A stretch of 64,000 nucleotides of DNA from Bradyrhizobium prioriisuperbiae (GTDB lineage: Bacteria > Pseudomonadota > Alphaproteobacteria > Rhizobiales > Xanthobacteraceae), in NCBI RefSeq assembly GCF_032397745.1, contig NZ_CP135921.1, forward strand, positions 558,001-622,000. The letters run 5' to 3'. Below are positions 32,551-40,967 of the stretch, one piece after another. A program made the translations under genes and the position numbers. The first letter of the stretch is position 1. The number at the start of each line of letters is the position of its first letter. Below the pieces are notes generated by a model. The model searched no databases. It worked only from the letters and a program-made list of their open reading frames with translations, and was not told the origin of the DNA.

Positions 32551-32608
32551 CCATATGGTTCCCATTTCTTTAAAAAGCCCGCCGGGTTAACCGGCGTTAA
32601 CCATATGG
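32551..32608 (+). promoter_or_regulatory. fliF upstream control region with CtrA-like elements and a palindrome pair
   Basis: CCATATGGTT (32551-32560) and AACCATATGG (32599-32608) form a spaced inverted repeat. Between and overlapping them, GGTTAAC-CGGC-GTTAACC (32585-32602) is another perfect dyad whose second half gives TTAACCAT, the 8-mer CtrA element. The two TTAA cores are 6 bp apart rather than the usual 7. Position is 63-120 bp before the fliF start and right after sciP, which fits cell-cycle control. Confidence 0.6.
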
Positions 32609-32670
32609 AAACCATCAATAGGCAAATTCTGCCCAGTCGGCGGTAAAGCCGAATCTGGTGGGGCTGAACT

Positions 32671-34281
32671 TTGCAAGCGCTGTTGGGATTTTTGAGAACG
32701 CTGGGAGCAGCGCGACTTGCGGCCATGGTCGCCGTAACGCTGGCCCTGATCGGCTTCTTTGCCTTCGTCATCATGCGAGTGACCACACCGCAGATGACCA
32801 CACTGTTCACCGATCTCAGCTACGAGGACTCCTCGGGCATCATCAAAGAACTGGAACGCCAGGCCATTCCCTATGAGATGCGCAACGACGGCGCCATCCT
32901 CATGGTCCCGAAGGACAAGGTCACCCGGCTGCGGATGAAGCTCGCTGAGTCGGGCCTGCCCAAGGGCGGCGGGGTCGGATACGAGATCTTCGACAAATCC
33001 GACGCCCTCGGCACCACCAGTTTCGTCCAGAACATCAATCATCTCCGCGCCCTGGAAGGCGAGCTGGCCCGCACCATCCGCGCCATCGACCGGGTTCAGT
33101 TCGCCCGCGTCCACCTGGTGCTGCCGGAACGCCCGCTGTTTTCGCGGGAGATACCCGAACCCTCCGCCTCGATCGTGGTGCGGGTTCGCGGCATGCTCGA
33201 ACCGCAACAGGTTCGCTCGATCCGTCATATCGTTGCCTCCGCCGTCAACGGCCTGAAACCGCAGCGGGTCTCGATCGTCGATGAAACCGGACGGCTGCTC
33301 GCCGACGGCGCCGCCGGCGACCTCGCGGAAGGAGCGACCGGCGACGAACGACGGATCGCCTACGAAAAACGGATGCGCGAGCAGATCGAAACCATCGTGT
33401 CGTCGGTGGTCGGCTCGGGACGCACCCGGGTGCAGCTCTCGGCCGACTTCGACTACAACAAGGTGACGCAGACCTCCGACAAGTTCGATCCTGAGGGACG
33501 GGTGCTGCGCTCCAGCCAGTCCCGTGAAGAATCCAGCCTCTCGGCCGACGCCAAGGACGGCCAGGTCACCGTCAACAACGAACTGCCCGGCAACCAGCGC
33601 AACGACAACAACGGCACCCCGGCCCGCGATCAAAGCAAGAAAAGCGAGGAAATCAACAATTACGAGATTTCCCGCGTCACCAAGACTGAAGTCACCGAAG
33701 CGGGCCGTGTCAATCGCATCTCTGCCGCGGTGCTGGTCGACGGCACCTACAGCAAGAACGAGAAGGGCGAGACCGTCTACCAGGCGCGCAGTAAGGAAGA
33801 GCTCGACCGGATCACCTCGCTGGTGCGCACCGCCATCGGTTTCGACCAGAAGCGCGGTGACCAGGTCGAGGTGGTCAATCTGAGGTTCGCCGACGCACCG
33901 GCAACGGTGCCCCTGATCGAACCCACCGGCCTGCTCGGCATGCTGCAATTCACCAAGGATGACGTCATGAACGTCATCGAGCTCATTGTCATGATGCTGC
34001 TCGGCATCGTGGTGCTGTTCGTGGTGATCCGCCCGCTGGTCAAACGCATCCTGTCGCCCGAAATGAACCTGCTGGGCGCGCCGAAGCCCGCTCTGCCAGC
34101 GGTCGTCGAAACCACGCCTTTGCCCGCCCCCAACAATAACGCCATGTCGCAAATGATCGACGTCGCCCAGGTGCAGGGTCAGGTCCACGCCCAATCCGTC
34201 CATCGCGTCGGCGAACTGGCGGACCGCAATCCACACGAAACCGTCGCTATCATTCGTCAATGGCTCCAGGAACCGGCGTGA
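32671..34281 (+). CDS. fliF: Flagellar MS-ring protein FliF
   Basis: 536 residues. First TM about 15-35 (LAAMVAVTLALIGFFAFVIM), a periplasmic secretin-like region with RIRAIDRVQFARVHLVLPE-type motifs, a charged disordered segment, and a second TM about 435-455 (VIELIVMMLLGIVVLFVVI) before the FliG-binding tail. It forms the basal body ring in the inner membrane. The start is TTG at 32671, six bases after GGTGGGG; the stop codon just upstream rules out a longer form. First gene of fliF-fliG-fliH-fliN-flbD. Confidence 0.95.
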   Translation: MQALLGFLRTLGAARLAAMVAVTLALIGFFAFVIMRVTTPQMTTLFTDLSYEDSSGIIKELERQAIPYEMRNDGAILMVPKDKVTRLRMKLAESGLPKGGGVGYEIFDKSDALGTTSFVQNINHLRALEGELARTIRAIDRVQFARVHLVLPERPLFSREIPEPSASIVVRVRGMLEPQQVRSIRHIVASAVNGLKPQRVSIVDETGRLLADGAAGDLAEGATGDERRIAYEKRMREQIETIVSSVVGSGRTRVQLSADFDYNKVTQTSDKFDPEGRVLRSSQSREESSLSADAKDGQVTVNNELPGNQRNDNNGTPARDQSKKSEEINNYEISRVTKTEVTEAGRVNRISAAVLVDGTYSKNEKGETVYQARSKEELDRITSLVRTAIGFDQKRGDQVEVVNLRFADAPATVPLIEPTGLLGMLQFTKDDVMNVIELIVMMLLGIVVLFVVIRPLVKRILSPEMNLLGAPKPALPAVVETTPLPAPNNNAMSQMIDVAQVQGQVHAQSVHRVGELADRNPHETVAIIRQWLQEPA

Positions 34282-34287
34282 TCTGAC

Positions 34288-35376
34288 ATGGCTTCGACCC
34301 AACTCGCTACCAGCAACGCCAACGATATCACCAGCACGGTCGCTGCCCTGGCCGCTCGCCAGGCCAAACGGCCACAGGGCGAAAAAGTCAGCGGCCCGCG
34401 GCGCGCCGCCATGCTGATGCTCGCGCTCGGAGAACAATACGGCGGCAAGATCTGGGCGCTGCTCGACGACGATGAACTGCGCGAGCTGTCGCTGCATATG
34501 TCGGGCCTCGGCAATGTCGAAGCCGATGTGGTCGAGGACATGCTGCTGGAGTTCGTCTCGCGGATGTCGGCGTCCGGCGCCCTGATGGGCAATTTCGACG
34601 CCACCGAACGGCTGCTGCAGCAATACCTGCCAGCCGACCGGGTCCATGGCATCATGGATGAAATCCGCGGGCCGGCCGGACGCAACATGTGGGAGAAGCT
34701 CTCCAACGTCCAGGAAGAGGTTCTCGCCAACTACCTCAAGAATGAATATCCGCAGACCATCGCCGTGGTGCTGTCGAAGCTGAAGCCCGAACACGCCGCC
34801 CGCGTGCTGTCCATCCTGCCCGACGACATGGCGCTCGACGTCGTCAATCGCATGCTGAAGATGGAGGCCGTGCAAAAGGAAGTGATCGAACGGGTCGAAC
34901 AGACGCTGCGCGTCGAGTTCATGTCCAACCTGTCGCAGACCCGCCGCCGCGACGCGCACGAAGTGATGGCCGAGATCTTCAATAATTTCGACCGCCAGAC
35001 CGAAACCCGCTTCATCACCTCGCTGGAAGAGGAAAACCGCGAGTCGGCTGAACGCATCAAAGCGTTGATGTTCACCTTCGATGACCTGGTGAAGCTGGAC
35101 AACGGCTCTGCGCAAACCCTGATGCGCCACGTCGACAAGGAAAAGCTCGCCATCGCCCTGAAGGGCGCCAACGAAGACGTCCGGCAATTCTTCTTCGGCA
35201 ACATGTCGACCCGCGCCGCCAAAATGCTGCTGGACGACATGGCCTCGAGTGGTCCGGTGCGACTGCGCGACGTCGACGAGAACCAGGCGCTGCTGGTCAA
35301 CCTGGCGAAAGATCTCGCGGCCAAGGGCGAGATCATGCTGTCGAAAAACCGCGCTGACGACGAGTTGGTGTACTGA
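34288..35376 (+). CDS. fliG: Flagellar motor switch protein FliG
   Basis: 362 residues. It has the N, middle and C domains: [17 protein letters not shown] at the N-terminus, [19 protein letters not shown] in the middle domain, and the C-terminal torque helix near [18 protein letters not shown]. It links the MS ring to the stators and sets direction. Six bp after fliF; its stop shares a base with the next ATG. Confidence 0.96.
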   Translation: MASTQLATSNANDITSTVAALAARQAKRPQGEKVSGPRRAAMLMLALGEQYGGKIWALLDDDELRELSLHMSGLGNVEADVVEDMLLEFVSRMSASGALMGNFDATERLLQQYLPADRVHGIMDEIRGPAGRNMWEKLSNVQEEVLANYLKNEYPQTIAVVLSKLKPEHAARVLSILPDDMALDVVNRMLKMEAVQKEVIERVEQTLRVEFMSNLSQTRRRDAHEVMAEIFNNFDRQTETRFITSLEEENRESAERIKALMFTFDDLVKLDNGSAQTLMRHVDKEKLAIALKGANEDVRQFFFGNMSTRAAKMLLDDMASSGPVRLRDVDENQALLVNLAKDLAAKGEIMLSKNRADDELVY

Positions 35377-36032
35377 TGGCCGCCCCCGCGAAATTCCTGT
35401 TCGACACCGATTTCTCGGCTCCCAAAGCCAAGGAACGGGCGATGACCGGTACCGAGATCGCACAGCAGATCGCCGATGCCGAGGCCCGCAGCTATCGCGC
35501 CGGATACGATGCCGGTCGGCACGAAGCCACCGTCGAATATGGCCGCCGGCTGTCGCTTGCGCTCGAGGAAGTCGGCCGCTCGATGGAGACCATCGCCAGG
35601 CAGTTCGCCGGAGCGGAAGCGCGGATGGAAGTCGAGGCCGTCGACGTCGCAGTTGCGGTTGCCCGCAAGCTTTGCAGCGAGCTGATGGCGGCGGAGCCGA
35701 TGACGGAGGCGATGGCGCTGGTCGGCGATTGCTTCCGGCATCTGACTTCGACGCCGCATATCGTCGTGCGCATCAACGACCAGCTCTACGAAGGCGCCCA
35801 CCACCATATCGAACGCCTCGCCCGCCACTGCGGCTTCGAAGGCCGGCTGGTAGTTCTCGCAGAGCCGGACATCTCAAGCGGGGACTGCCGGATCGAATGG
35901 GCCGATGGCGGTGTGCGGCTGGACCGCGCGGCGACTGAAGCCAAGATCGACGAGCTTGTCGGACGCTACATGGCGTCTCGCAACCAGACAGCGGCCCAAG
36001 CCGGAACCACCGATGCAAAAGATGGGAACTGA
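35376..36032 (+). CDS. fliH: FliH-type flagellar export/assembly protein
   Basis: 218 residues. It has a helical, charged N-terminal half (AEARSYRAGYDAGRHEATVE) and a C-terminal domain (HIVVRINDQLYEG ... SGDCRIEWADGGV), as in FliH/YscL stators of the export ATPase. The ATG overlaps the fliG stop by one base, so translation is coupled. Position between fliG and fliN supports the call. The sequence is less conserved than its neighbours. Confidence 0.82.
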   Translation: MAAPAKFLFDTDFSAPKAKERAMTGTEIAQQIADAEARSYRAGYDAGRHEATVEYGRRLSLALEEVGRSMETIARQFAGAEARMEVEAVDVAVAVARKLCSELMAAEPMTEAMALVGDCFRHLTSTPHIVVRINDQLYEGAHHHIERLARHCGFEGRLVVLAEPDISSGDCRIEWADGGVRLDRAATEAKIDELVGRYMASRNQTAAQAGTTDAKDGN

Positions 36033-36035
36033 ACC

Positions 36036-36386
36036 ATGAGCAGCAACGACACCCAGGTCCCGCTACAGGATCTCAACGCCGCCGACGCTCCCGGATTGAG
36101 CGACGTCGGTTACCGCGAGGACGACGACCAGGCCTCGCGCATTGCCGGTGATCTCGAAGCGGTCTTCGACGTCCCGGTGCAGGTCTCTGCAGTCCTCGGC
36201 CGCTCCAAAATGGACGTCGGCGATCTGCTCAAGCTCGGACCCGGCACGGTGCTTGAACTCGACCGGAGGGTTGGCGAAGCAATCGATATCTACGTCAATA
36301 ACCGGTTGGTGGCACGCGGCGAAGTCGTCCTGGTCGAGGACAAGCTCGGCGTGACCATGACCGAAATCATCAAGGCCGACCGCTGA
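36036..36386 (+). CDS. fliN: Flagellar motor switch protein FliN
   Basis: 116 residues. The C-terminal SpoA domain is complete: FDVPVQVSAVLGRSKM, VGDLLKLGPGTVLELDR and the ending RGEVVLVEDKLGVTMTEI. It builds the bottom of the C-ring with FliM (not in this window). The first 35 residues are acidic and likely disordered. It starts three bases after fliH. Confidence 0.94.
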   Translation: MSSNDTQVPLQDLNAADAPGLSDVGYREDDDQASRIAGDLEAVFDVPVQVSAVLGRSKMDVGDLLKLGPGTVLELDRRVGEAIDIYVNNRLVARGEVVLVEDKLGVTMTEIIKADR

Positions 36387-36444
36387 CCATGATCCGGAGC
36401 GCCGCGCTCGCGCAGGCATAACAACGGAACTATAGGAGAGAAAC

Positions 36445-37824
36445 ATGCGGCTTCTCATCGTTGGCACACTGAAAGGCCAGCTCACGACCGCGACCAAGAT
36501 CGCCATGGAAAACGGCGCCACCGTGACCCATGCGGAGGATAACGAACAAGCGCTGCGGGTCCTGCGCGGCGGCAAGGGCGCGGATCTGCTGCTGGTGGAT
36601 GTTGCCCTCGATATCCGCGACCTGGTGATGCGGCTGGAAGTCGAGCACATCCATGTGCCGATCGTGGCCTGCGGCATCACCAATGATGCCCGCGCCGCGG
36701 TCGCAGCGATCCATGCCGGCGCCAAGGAATACATTCCGCTACCGCCGGATCCGGAACTGATCGCCGCGGTTCTGGCCGCAGTCGCGAATGATTCCCGTGA
36801 TCTGATCTACCGCGACGACGCCATGGCGAAGGTCATCAAGCTGGCGCAGCAGATCGCAGGCTCCGATGCGTCGGTGATGATTACCGGCGAATCCGGCACC
36901 GGCAAGGAAGTGCTGGCCCGCTACGTCCACACCCGCTCCAACCGCGCCAAACGTCCGTTCATCTCGATCAACTGCGCGGCGATCCCCGAGCATCTGCTGG
37001 AATCCGAACTGTTCGGCCATGAGAAGGGCGCGTTCACCGGCGCGATCGCCCGCCGAATCGGCAAGTTCGAAGAGGCCACCGGCGGCACCCTGCTGCTGGA
37101 TGAAATTTCCGAGATGGACGTCCGGCTGCAGTCCAAACTGCTGCGCGCCATCCAGGAGCGCGTCATCGACCGGGTCGGCGGCACCCGGCCCGTTCCGGTC
37201 GATATCCGCATCATCGCCACCTCGAACCGCAACCTGAGCGATGCGGTGCGCGCGGGCACTTTCCGCGAAGACCTGCTGTTCCGGCTCAATGTCGTGAACC
37301 TCAAGATCCCGGCGCTGCGCGAACGTCCCGCGGACATTCTCGAGCTCGCCCAGCATTTCGCCAAGAAGTATGCCGACGCCAATGGCGTGCCGGTGCGGCC
37401 ACTGTCGGCGGAAGCCAGACGCGTGCTGACTATCAATCGCTGGCAGGGCAACGTTCGCGAACTGGAAAACACCATCCATCGCTCGGTGTTGATGGCGAAC
37501 GGTGACGAGATCGGCGCCGAAGCGATCCTGACCCCGGACGGTGACCGACTCGATCTGGCCAAAACCCCGCCGGCCGTGGCCCACGCGACGTTCGCCGCCG
37601 AGCAGGTGACCCGCGCACTCGTTGGCCGCACGGTGGCCGACGTCGAACGCGACCTGATCCTGGAGACGCTGAAGCACTGCCTCGGCAACCGCACCCACGC
37701 TGCCAACATCCTCGGCATTTCGATCCGGACATTGCGCAACAAGCTCAATGAGTATGCCGACGGCGGGCTGCCGATCACGCCCGCGGGCGCCGGTGACTTC
37801 CGCGGCATGGCCGCATCGGCCTGA
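36445..37824 (+). CDS. flbD: Sigma-54-dependent flagellar regulator FlbD
   Basis: 459 residues. A receiver-like N-terminus (1-120), an AAA+ activator domain (about 128-350) with Walker A GESGTGKE, the sigma-54-contacting GAFTGA and Walker B GTLLLDEIS, and a Fis-type HTH at the C-terminus (LGNRTHAANILGISIRTLRNKL). The receiver starts MRLLIVGTLKG and lacks the acidic pair normally found there, although an Asp sits in LLLVDVALD. This matches FlbD, which in Caulobacter works with FliX instead of a normal phosphorelay. It is the last gene of the fliF operon and is closed by a strong terminator. Confidence 0.93.
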   Translation: MRLLIVGTLKGQLTTATKIAMENGATVTHAEDNEQALRVLRGGKGADLLLVDVALDIRDLVMRLEVEHIHVPIVACGITNDARAAVAAIHAGAKEYIPLPPDPELIAAVLAAVANDSRDLIYRDDAMAKVIKLAQQIAGSDASVMITGESGTGKEVLARYVHTRSNRAKRPFISINCAAIPEHLLESELFGHEKGAFTGAIARRIGKFEEATGGTLLLDEISEMDVRLQSKLLRAIQERVIDRVGGTRPVPVDIRIIATSNRNLSDAVRAGTFREDLLFRLNVVNLKIPALRERPADILELAQHFAKKYADANGVPVRPLSAEARRVLTINRWQGNVRELENTIHRSVLMANGDEIGAEAILTPDGDRLDLAKTPPAVAHATFAAEQVTRALVGRTVADVERDLILETLKHCLGNRTHAANILGISIRTLRNKLNEYADGGLPITPAGAGDFRGMAASA

Positions 37825-37845
37825 CCATTCCCTGCTCTCAATACG

Positions 37846-37877
37846 AGCCGGCACAGCTTCTCTGTGCCGGCTTTTTT
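37846..37877 (+). terminator. Rho-independent terminator of the fliF-flbD operon
   Basis: GCCGGCACAG (37847-37856), loop CTTCT, CTGTGCCGGC (37862-37871): perfect 10-bp stem followed by six T. It is 22 bp past the flbD stop. Confidence 0.95.
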
Positions 37878-37912
37878 GTGCTCTCGGCGTTGTGGTTGCA
37901 ACAGCTGGCCTT

Positions 37913-38245
37913 ATGTCGTTTGCGATGGCGGATATCATCTGGCCAACCCGCGTCCCCACTATCTCGATGCCACCGCTCAGTGATTATGGCGGCGACCCGC
38001 TGGCGCCGCACAAGAAGCCGCCCAACTACCGCATCGTGAAGGTTCAGCCGGTCCTCGATTCTCCGCCACTTCGAAGGCCGGAACGAAGTGCAGCAAAGCC
38101 AGCCGCGAAAAGCCCGTGGGATGCGGCGTCGATCGTGCGCGTTGTCCCGCCGCAACCGTTCATGCCGATTGACGACCGATTCTTTAGCCCGCCCGACAAG
38201 ACATCCCCATCCCTGCAGATCGGATTTCAACCTGCGTCGAGGTAG
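37913..38245 (+). CDS. Possible small Pro-rich protein
   Basis: Not recognised. From ATG 37913 it gives 110 residues rich in Pro, Lys and Ser (SMPPLSDYGGDPLAPHKKPP); a GTG at 37892 would add a hydrophobic VVVATAGLMSFAMAD leader and turn it into a secreted protein. The frame upstream of that overlaps the flbD terminator and is not credible. No ribosome site is clear. The opposite strand also has an open frame, but with poor composition. Confidence 0.35.
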   Translation: MSFAMADIIWPTRVPTISMPPLSDYGGDPLAPHKKPPNYRIVKVQPVLDSPPLRRPERSAAKPAAKSPWDAASIVRVVPPQPFMPIDDRFFSPPDKTSPSLQIGFQPASR

Positions 38246-38308
38246 AATGTCAGCTTCGCCGCCTTCAGCACCGCGGCGGACGTTCTGTCGACTTGCCAGC
38301 GTGATTCA

Positions 38309-38503
38309 TCACGAAACATCCTTGCCGTTCGGCGTGCGGAAAATCCGGATCGGCTTTGGTGGCTCTGGCGCGGGCTGCAGGTAGATGTCGTAGAGGCGAA
38401 AAGCCACGAATCCGAGCACGGCCAAGGCGACGATCATCGCGAGCCAGGACAGCACACGCTGGGTTGGCGTCTCGCGCGCCTTGCTGTCGCCGGATCCGCT
38501 CAA
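38309..38503 (-). CDS. Small single-pass membrane protein
   Basis: 64 residues with one hydrophobic helix (about 18-38, VLSWLAMIVALAVLGFVAFRL) and a Pro-rich basic tail (APEPPKPIRIFRTP). It starts at TTG in TTGA, overlapping the stop of the DUF4345 gene by three bases. This coupling supports a non-ATG start. No family is recognised. Confidence 0.6.
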   Translation of the reverse strand: MSGSGDSKARETPTQRVLSWLAMIVALAVLGFVAFRLYDIYLQPAPEPPKPIRIFRTPNGKDVS

Positions 38504-38895
38504 GGTGTGTTGTAGACTTTGTGGTTATGGGCCAGCCGCCGCTGCCACAGCCACAGCAGGGGGATGTAGATCAGCGTCACCACCGACACGATCACGGTGC
38601 CGAAGCTCGGCACCCCGCCGAAGAACAGCGAGGTCAGCCGCGCCAGCGATCCGAACACCAGGATGAAGGTGAGCACGGAAAACTGGGTTTGATGCTTTTC
38701 GATGTGGGGAATCGAAATCCAGTACTGGGCGCCGACGGCCAGCAGGACACCGGACAGGAAACGGACCGCACCGTCGATGGATGCATTGTCGTCGATCGAG
38801 AGAAACCGCACGCCCCAGGTAACCCCCGCGAGGCCGATCGCAATCGGGATCACACCAGCGAAAAAAATTGCGATCTGAAGAAGTCTGCGTTCCAT
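38500..38895 (-). CDS. DUF4345 family integral membrane protein
   Basis: 131 residues from ATG 38895 with four hydrophobic segments (LLQIAIFFAGVIPIAIGL; FLSGVLLAVGAQYWISI; FSVLTFILVFGSLARL; TVIVSVVTLIYIPLLWLW), the layout of DUF4345. Function unknown. A longer frame to 38940 is possible but less likely. Coupled to the 64-aa protein by TTGA. Confidence 0.75.
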   Translation of the reverse strand: MERRLLQIAIFFAGVIPIAIGLAGVTWGVRFLSIDDNASIDGAVRFLSGVLLAVGAQYWISIPHIEKHQTQFSVLTFILVFGSLARLTSLFFGGVPSFGTVIVSVVTLIYIPLLWLWQRRLAHNHKVYNTP

Positions 38896-39076
38896 GCCGC
38901 CACCGAAGTTGGGATCATGCGACCGGCACGTCTCGGTCACATCCGCCCACTTATATGGCCATGAACGCCGGAACCGCGATATTTCATAGCGAAATCAGCA
39001 AAAAATATCGCATATCCCGGCTGCCGATTCAGGTATGTACATCGCTCGTTCGATCTTTGTACTACTCACCCGGATC

Positions 39077-40186
39077 ATGACCACATTCACCCCGCACCAG
39101 AATGCCGCACTGAACGCCGTGGCCGACTGGATCAAGGCCAAGCCTGGCGAAGGCTCGACGCCGCAGGTGTTCCGGCTGTTCGGCTATGCCGGGACCGGCA
39201 AGACGACGCTCGCCCGGCATATCGCCGACGGCGTTGACGGCGACGTCAAATATGCCGCTTTCACCGGCAAGGCCGCACTGGTGATGCGAAGCCGCGGCTG
39301 CGACGGCGCCTCGACCATCCACTCATTGATTTACCGCGCCCGGGAATCCGGCGAGGAGCAGCCCAATTTCGAACTGTGGGATGACGCGCCCGCCTCGAAG
39401 GCCAAACTGATCGTGATCGACGAGTGCTCGATGGTCGATGCCGAACTCGGCCGCGATCTGCTGTCGTTCGGCGCACCGCTTCTGGTGCTCGGCGACCCGG
39501 CCCAGTTGCCGCCGATCCAGGGTGGCGGATTTTTCACCGAAGTCGAGCCGGACGCGATGCTGACCGAAGTGCACCGCCAGGCGCAAGACGATCCGATCGT
39601 GCGGATGTCGATGGCGGTACGCGAGGGACGCTCGCTGGAGCTCGGCCAGTTCGGCGACAGCGAAGTGATCAATCGAGCTGCGCTCGATCCCGATCGCGTG
39701 ATGCAGGCCGATCAGATCCTGGTCGGGCGCAACAACACGCGCCGCGCCTACAACATGCGGGTTCGCCAGAAGCAGGGTATCGAGGATCCGTTGCCCGTCG
39801 CCGGCGACAAACTGGTGTGCCTGCGCAACAACCGCAAGAAGGTGCTTTTCAATGGCGGACTGTGGCGCGTCAAGGCGCGCGCGCAATCCAAATCGCGCAT
39901 CGTCACCATGCGGCTGATGCCGGACGAAGAGTTTTCCAGCAAAGTGACAAAAGTGTCGGTCCGCGCCGACTGCTTCAGCGGCGGCATCGAGGCCATTCCT
40001 TGGGAGCAGCGCAAGCCCTATGACGAGTTCGATTACGGCTACGTCCTCACCGTGCACAAGTCACAGGGTTCGCAGTGGGACGACGTCGTGCTGTTCGACG
40101 AAAGCTTTGCATTTCAGGATTCGCGCGCACGCTGGCTTTACACCGGCATTACGCGTGCCGCGAAAAAATTGAGTATCGTGGTGTAG
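39077..40186 (+). CDS. Dda/RecD-like 5'-3' DNA helicase, AAA ATPase
   Basis: 369 residues. The Walker A is FGYAGTGKTTLAR (about 37-49), Walker B LIVIDECSMVD, motif III LVLGDPAQLPPI, and the C-terminal motifs GYVLTVHKSQGSQWDDVV and LYTGITRAAKKLSIVV are those of SF1B helicases of the RecD/Dda kind. The length (Dda size, without RecD N-terminal or nuclease parts) suggests a stand-alone helicase acting on stalled forks or recombination intermediates. ATG 39077 (MTTFTPHQNAALNAV) gives the usual start. No operon partner; phage origin is possible but no phage gene is near. Confidence 0.85.
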   Translation: MTTFTPHQNAALNAVADWIKAKPGEGSTPQVFRLFGYAGTGKTTLARHIADGVDGDVKYAAFTGKAALVMRSRGCDGASTIHSLIYRARESGEEQPNFELWDDAPASKAKLIVIDECSMVDAELGRDLLSFGAPLLVLGDPAQLPPIQGGGFFTEVEPDAMLTEVHRQAQDDPIVRMSMAVREGRSLELGQFGDSEVINRAALDPDRVMQADQILVGRNNTRRAYNMRVRQKQGIEDPLPVAGDKLVCLRNNRKKVLFNGGLWRVKARAQSKSRIVTMRLMPDEEFSSKVTKVSVRADCFSGGIEAIPWEQRKPYDEFDYGYVLTVHKSQGSQWDDVVLFDESFAFQDSRARWLYTGITRAAKKLSIVV

Positions 40187-40286
40187 ACGCAGCCGCTCCG
40201 CATCGGCAGAAATGCGGGCGGGATATGTCGGGAACATATCCGCGGGTTTTGCGTTGAAGCCCGCATTGCCCAAAAAGGAGAAAATA

Positions 40287-40670
40287 ATGCGACTTCCCCG
40301 ACTATCCGCCCGAATTCTCGGCGCCGCGCTGATCGCACCCAGCGTACTCTCCGCCCCCGCGATTTCAGCACCATTGCGCGCCGACGCCGGGCTTTCGAAT
40401 GTAGCGCCCGCTGCGGCGGAGACCGTTCAATACCGGCGCTGGGGTGGTCGTGGATACGGTTATCACCATCATCATCGCGGTGGTGGCGGAGCCGGCGCGC
40501 TGATCGGCGGTCTCGCTGCGGGCGCCATCATTGGCGGCGCGATCGCAGCCAGCCAGGCCCAGGCCGCGGCGCAGCAGAATGCAGCCTACTGCGCGCAGCG
40601 TTATCGCTCCTACGATCCGGCTTCGGGCACCTATCTCAACCGGGACGGCAACCGGTATCCTTGCCCATAA
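40287..40670 (+). CDS. BA14K family secreted protein
   Basis: 127 residues. A signal peptide (MRLPRLSARILGAALIAPS, then SAPAISA) is followed by a His/Gly-rich stretch (GGRGYGYHHHHRGGGG), a hydrophobic Gly/Ala segment and the C-terminal BA14K motif AYCAQRYRSYDPASGTYL ending NRYPCP. BA14K is an immunoreactive lectin-like protein first described in Brucella. A perfect AAGGAG site precedes the ATG at 40287; an upstream in-frame ATG has none. Confidence 0.88.
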   Translation: MRLPRLSARILGAALIAPSVLSAPAISAPLRADAGLSNVAPAAAETVQYRRWGGRGYGYHHHHRGGGGAGALIGGLAAGAIIGGAIAASQAQAAAQQNAAYCAQRYRSYDPASGTYLNRDGNRYPCP

Positions 40671-40694
40671 GCGTTCAAAATTGACTTCATCGGG

Positions 40695-40724
40695 AGCTGC
40701 GGGATTTCGGTCCCGCAGCTTTTT
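40695..40724 (+). terminator. Terminator of the BA14K gene
   Basis: AGCTGCGGGA (40695-40704), loop TTTCGG, TCCCGCAGCT (40711-40720), then TTTT. Perfect 10-bp stem, 24 bp past the stop codon. Confidence 0.9.
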
Positions 40725-40967
40725 GCTGGCCTTTTCCATACTAACCCGCCCCTTCCGAAACCTCACGAACTCGTGTGGCTTCGAGGCGTAACGAGCCGCC
40801 GGGCCGGCCGTATTGGGTTGTGTGCCGACATCGGTAATTGCATGCCCCGGCGCAAATCTTACATAATCCGGCACCGATGCCGGCCCGTTTAAGCCTTGGC
40901 GCGTAACCTGATCGCTGGACCAGTCTCTATTTTTCGGACTGCGCGCTACCAACCCAAGGAAACACCG

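Noticed and set aside
32587..35463. 958-codon minus-strand frame opposite fliF and fliG
   Set aside because: It is antisense to two well-conserved flagellar genes and has an abnormal Asp/His/Gly-rich composition, with no recognisable domain.
37838..38230. Minus-strand frame opposite the possible Pro-rich gene
   Set aside because: It runs into the flbD terminator and has Arg/Cys/His-rich shadow composition.
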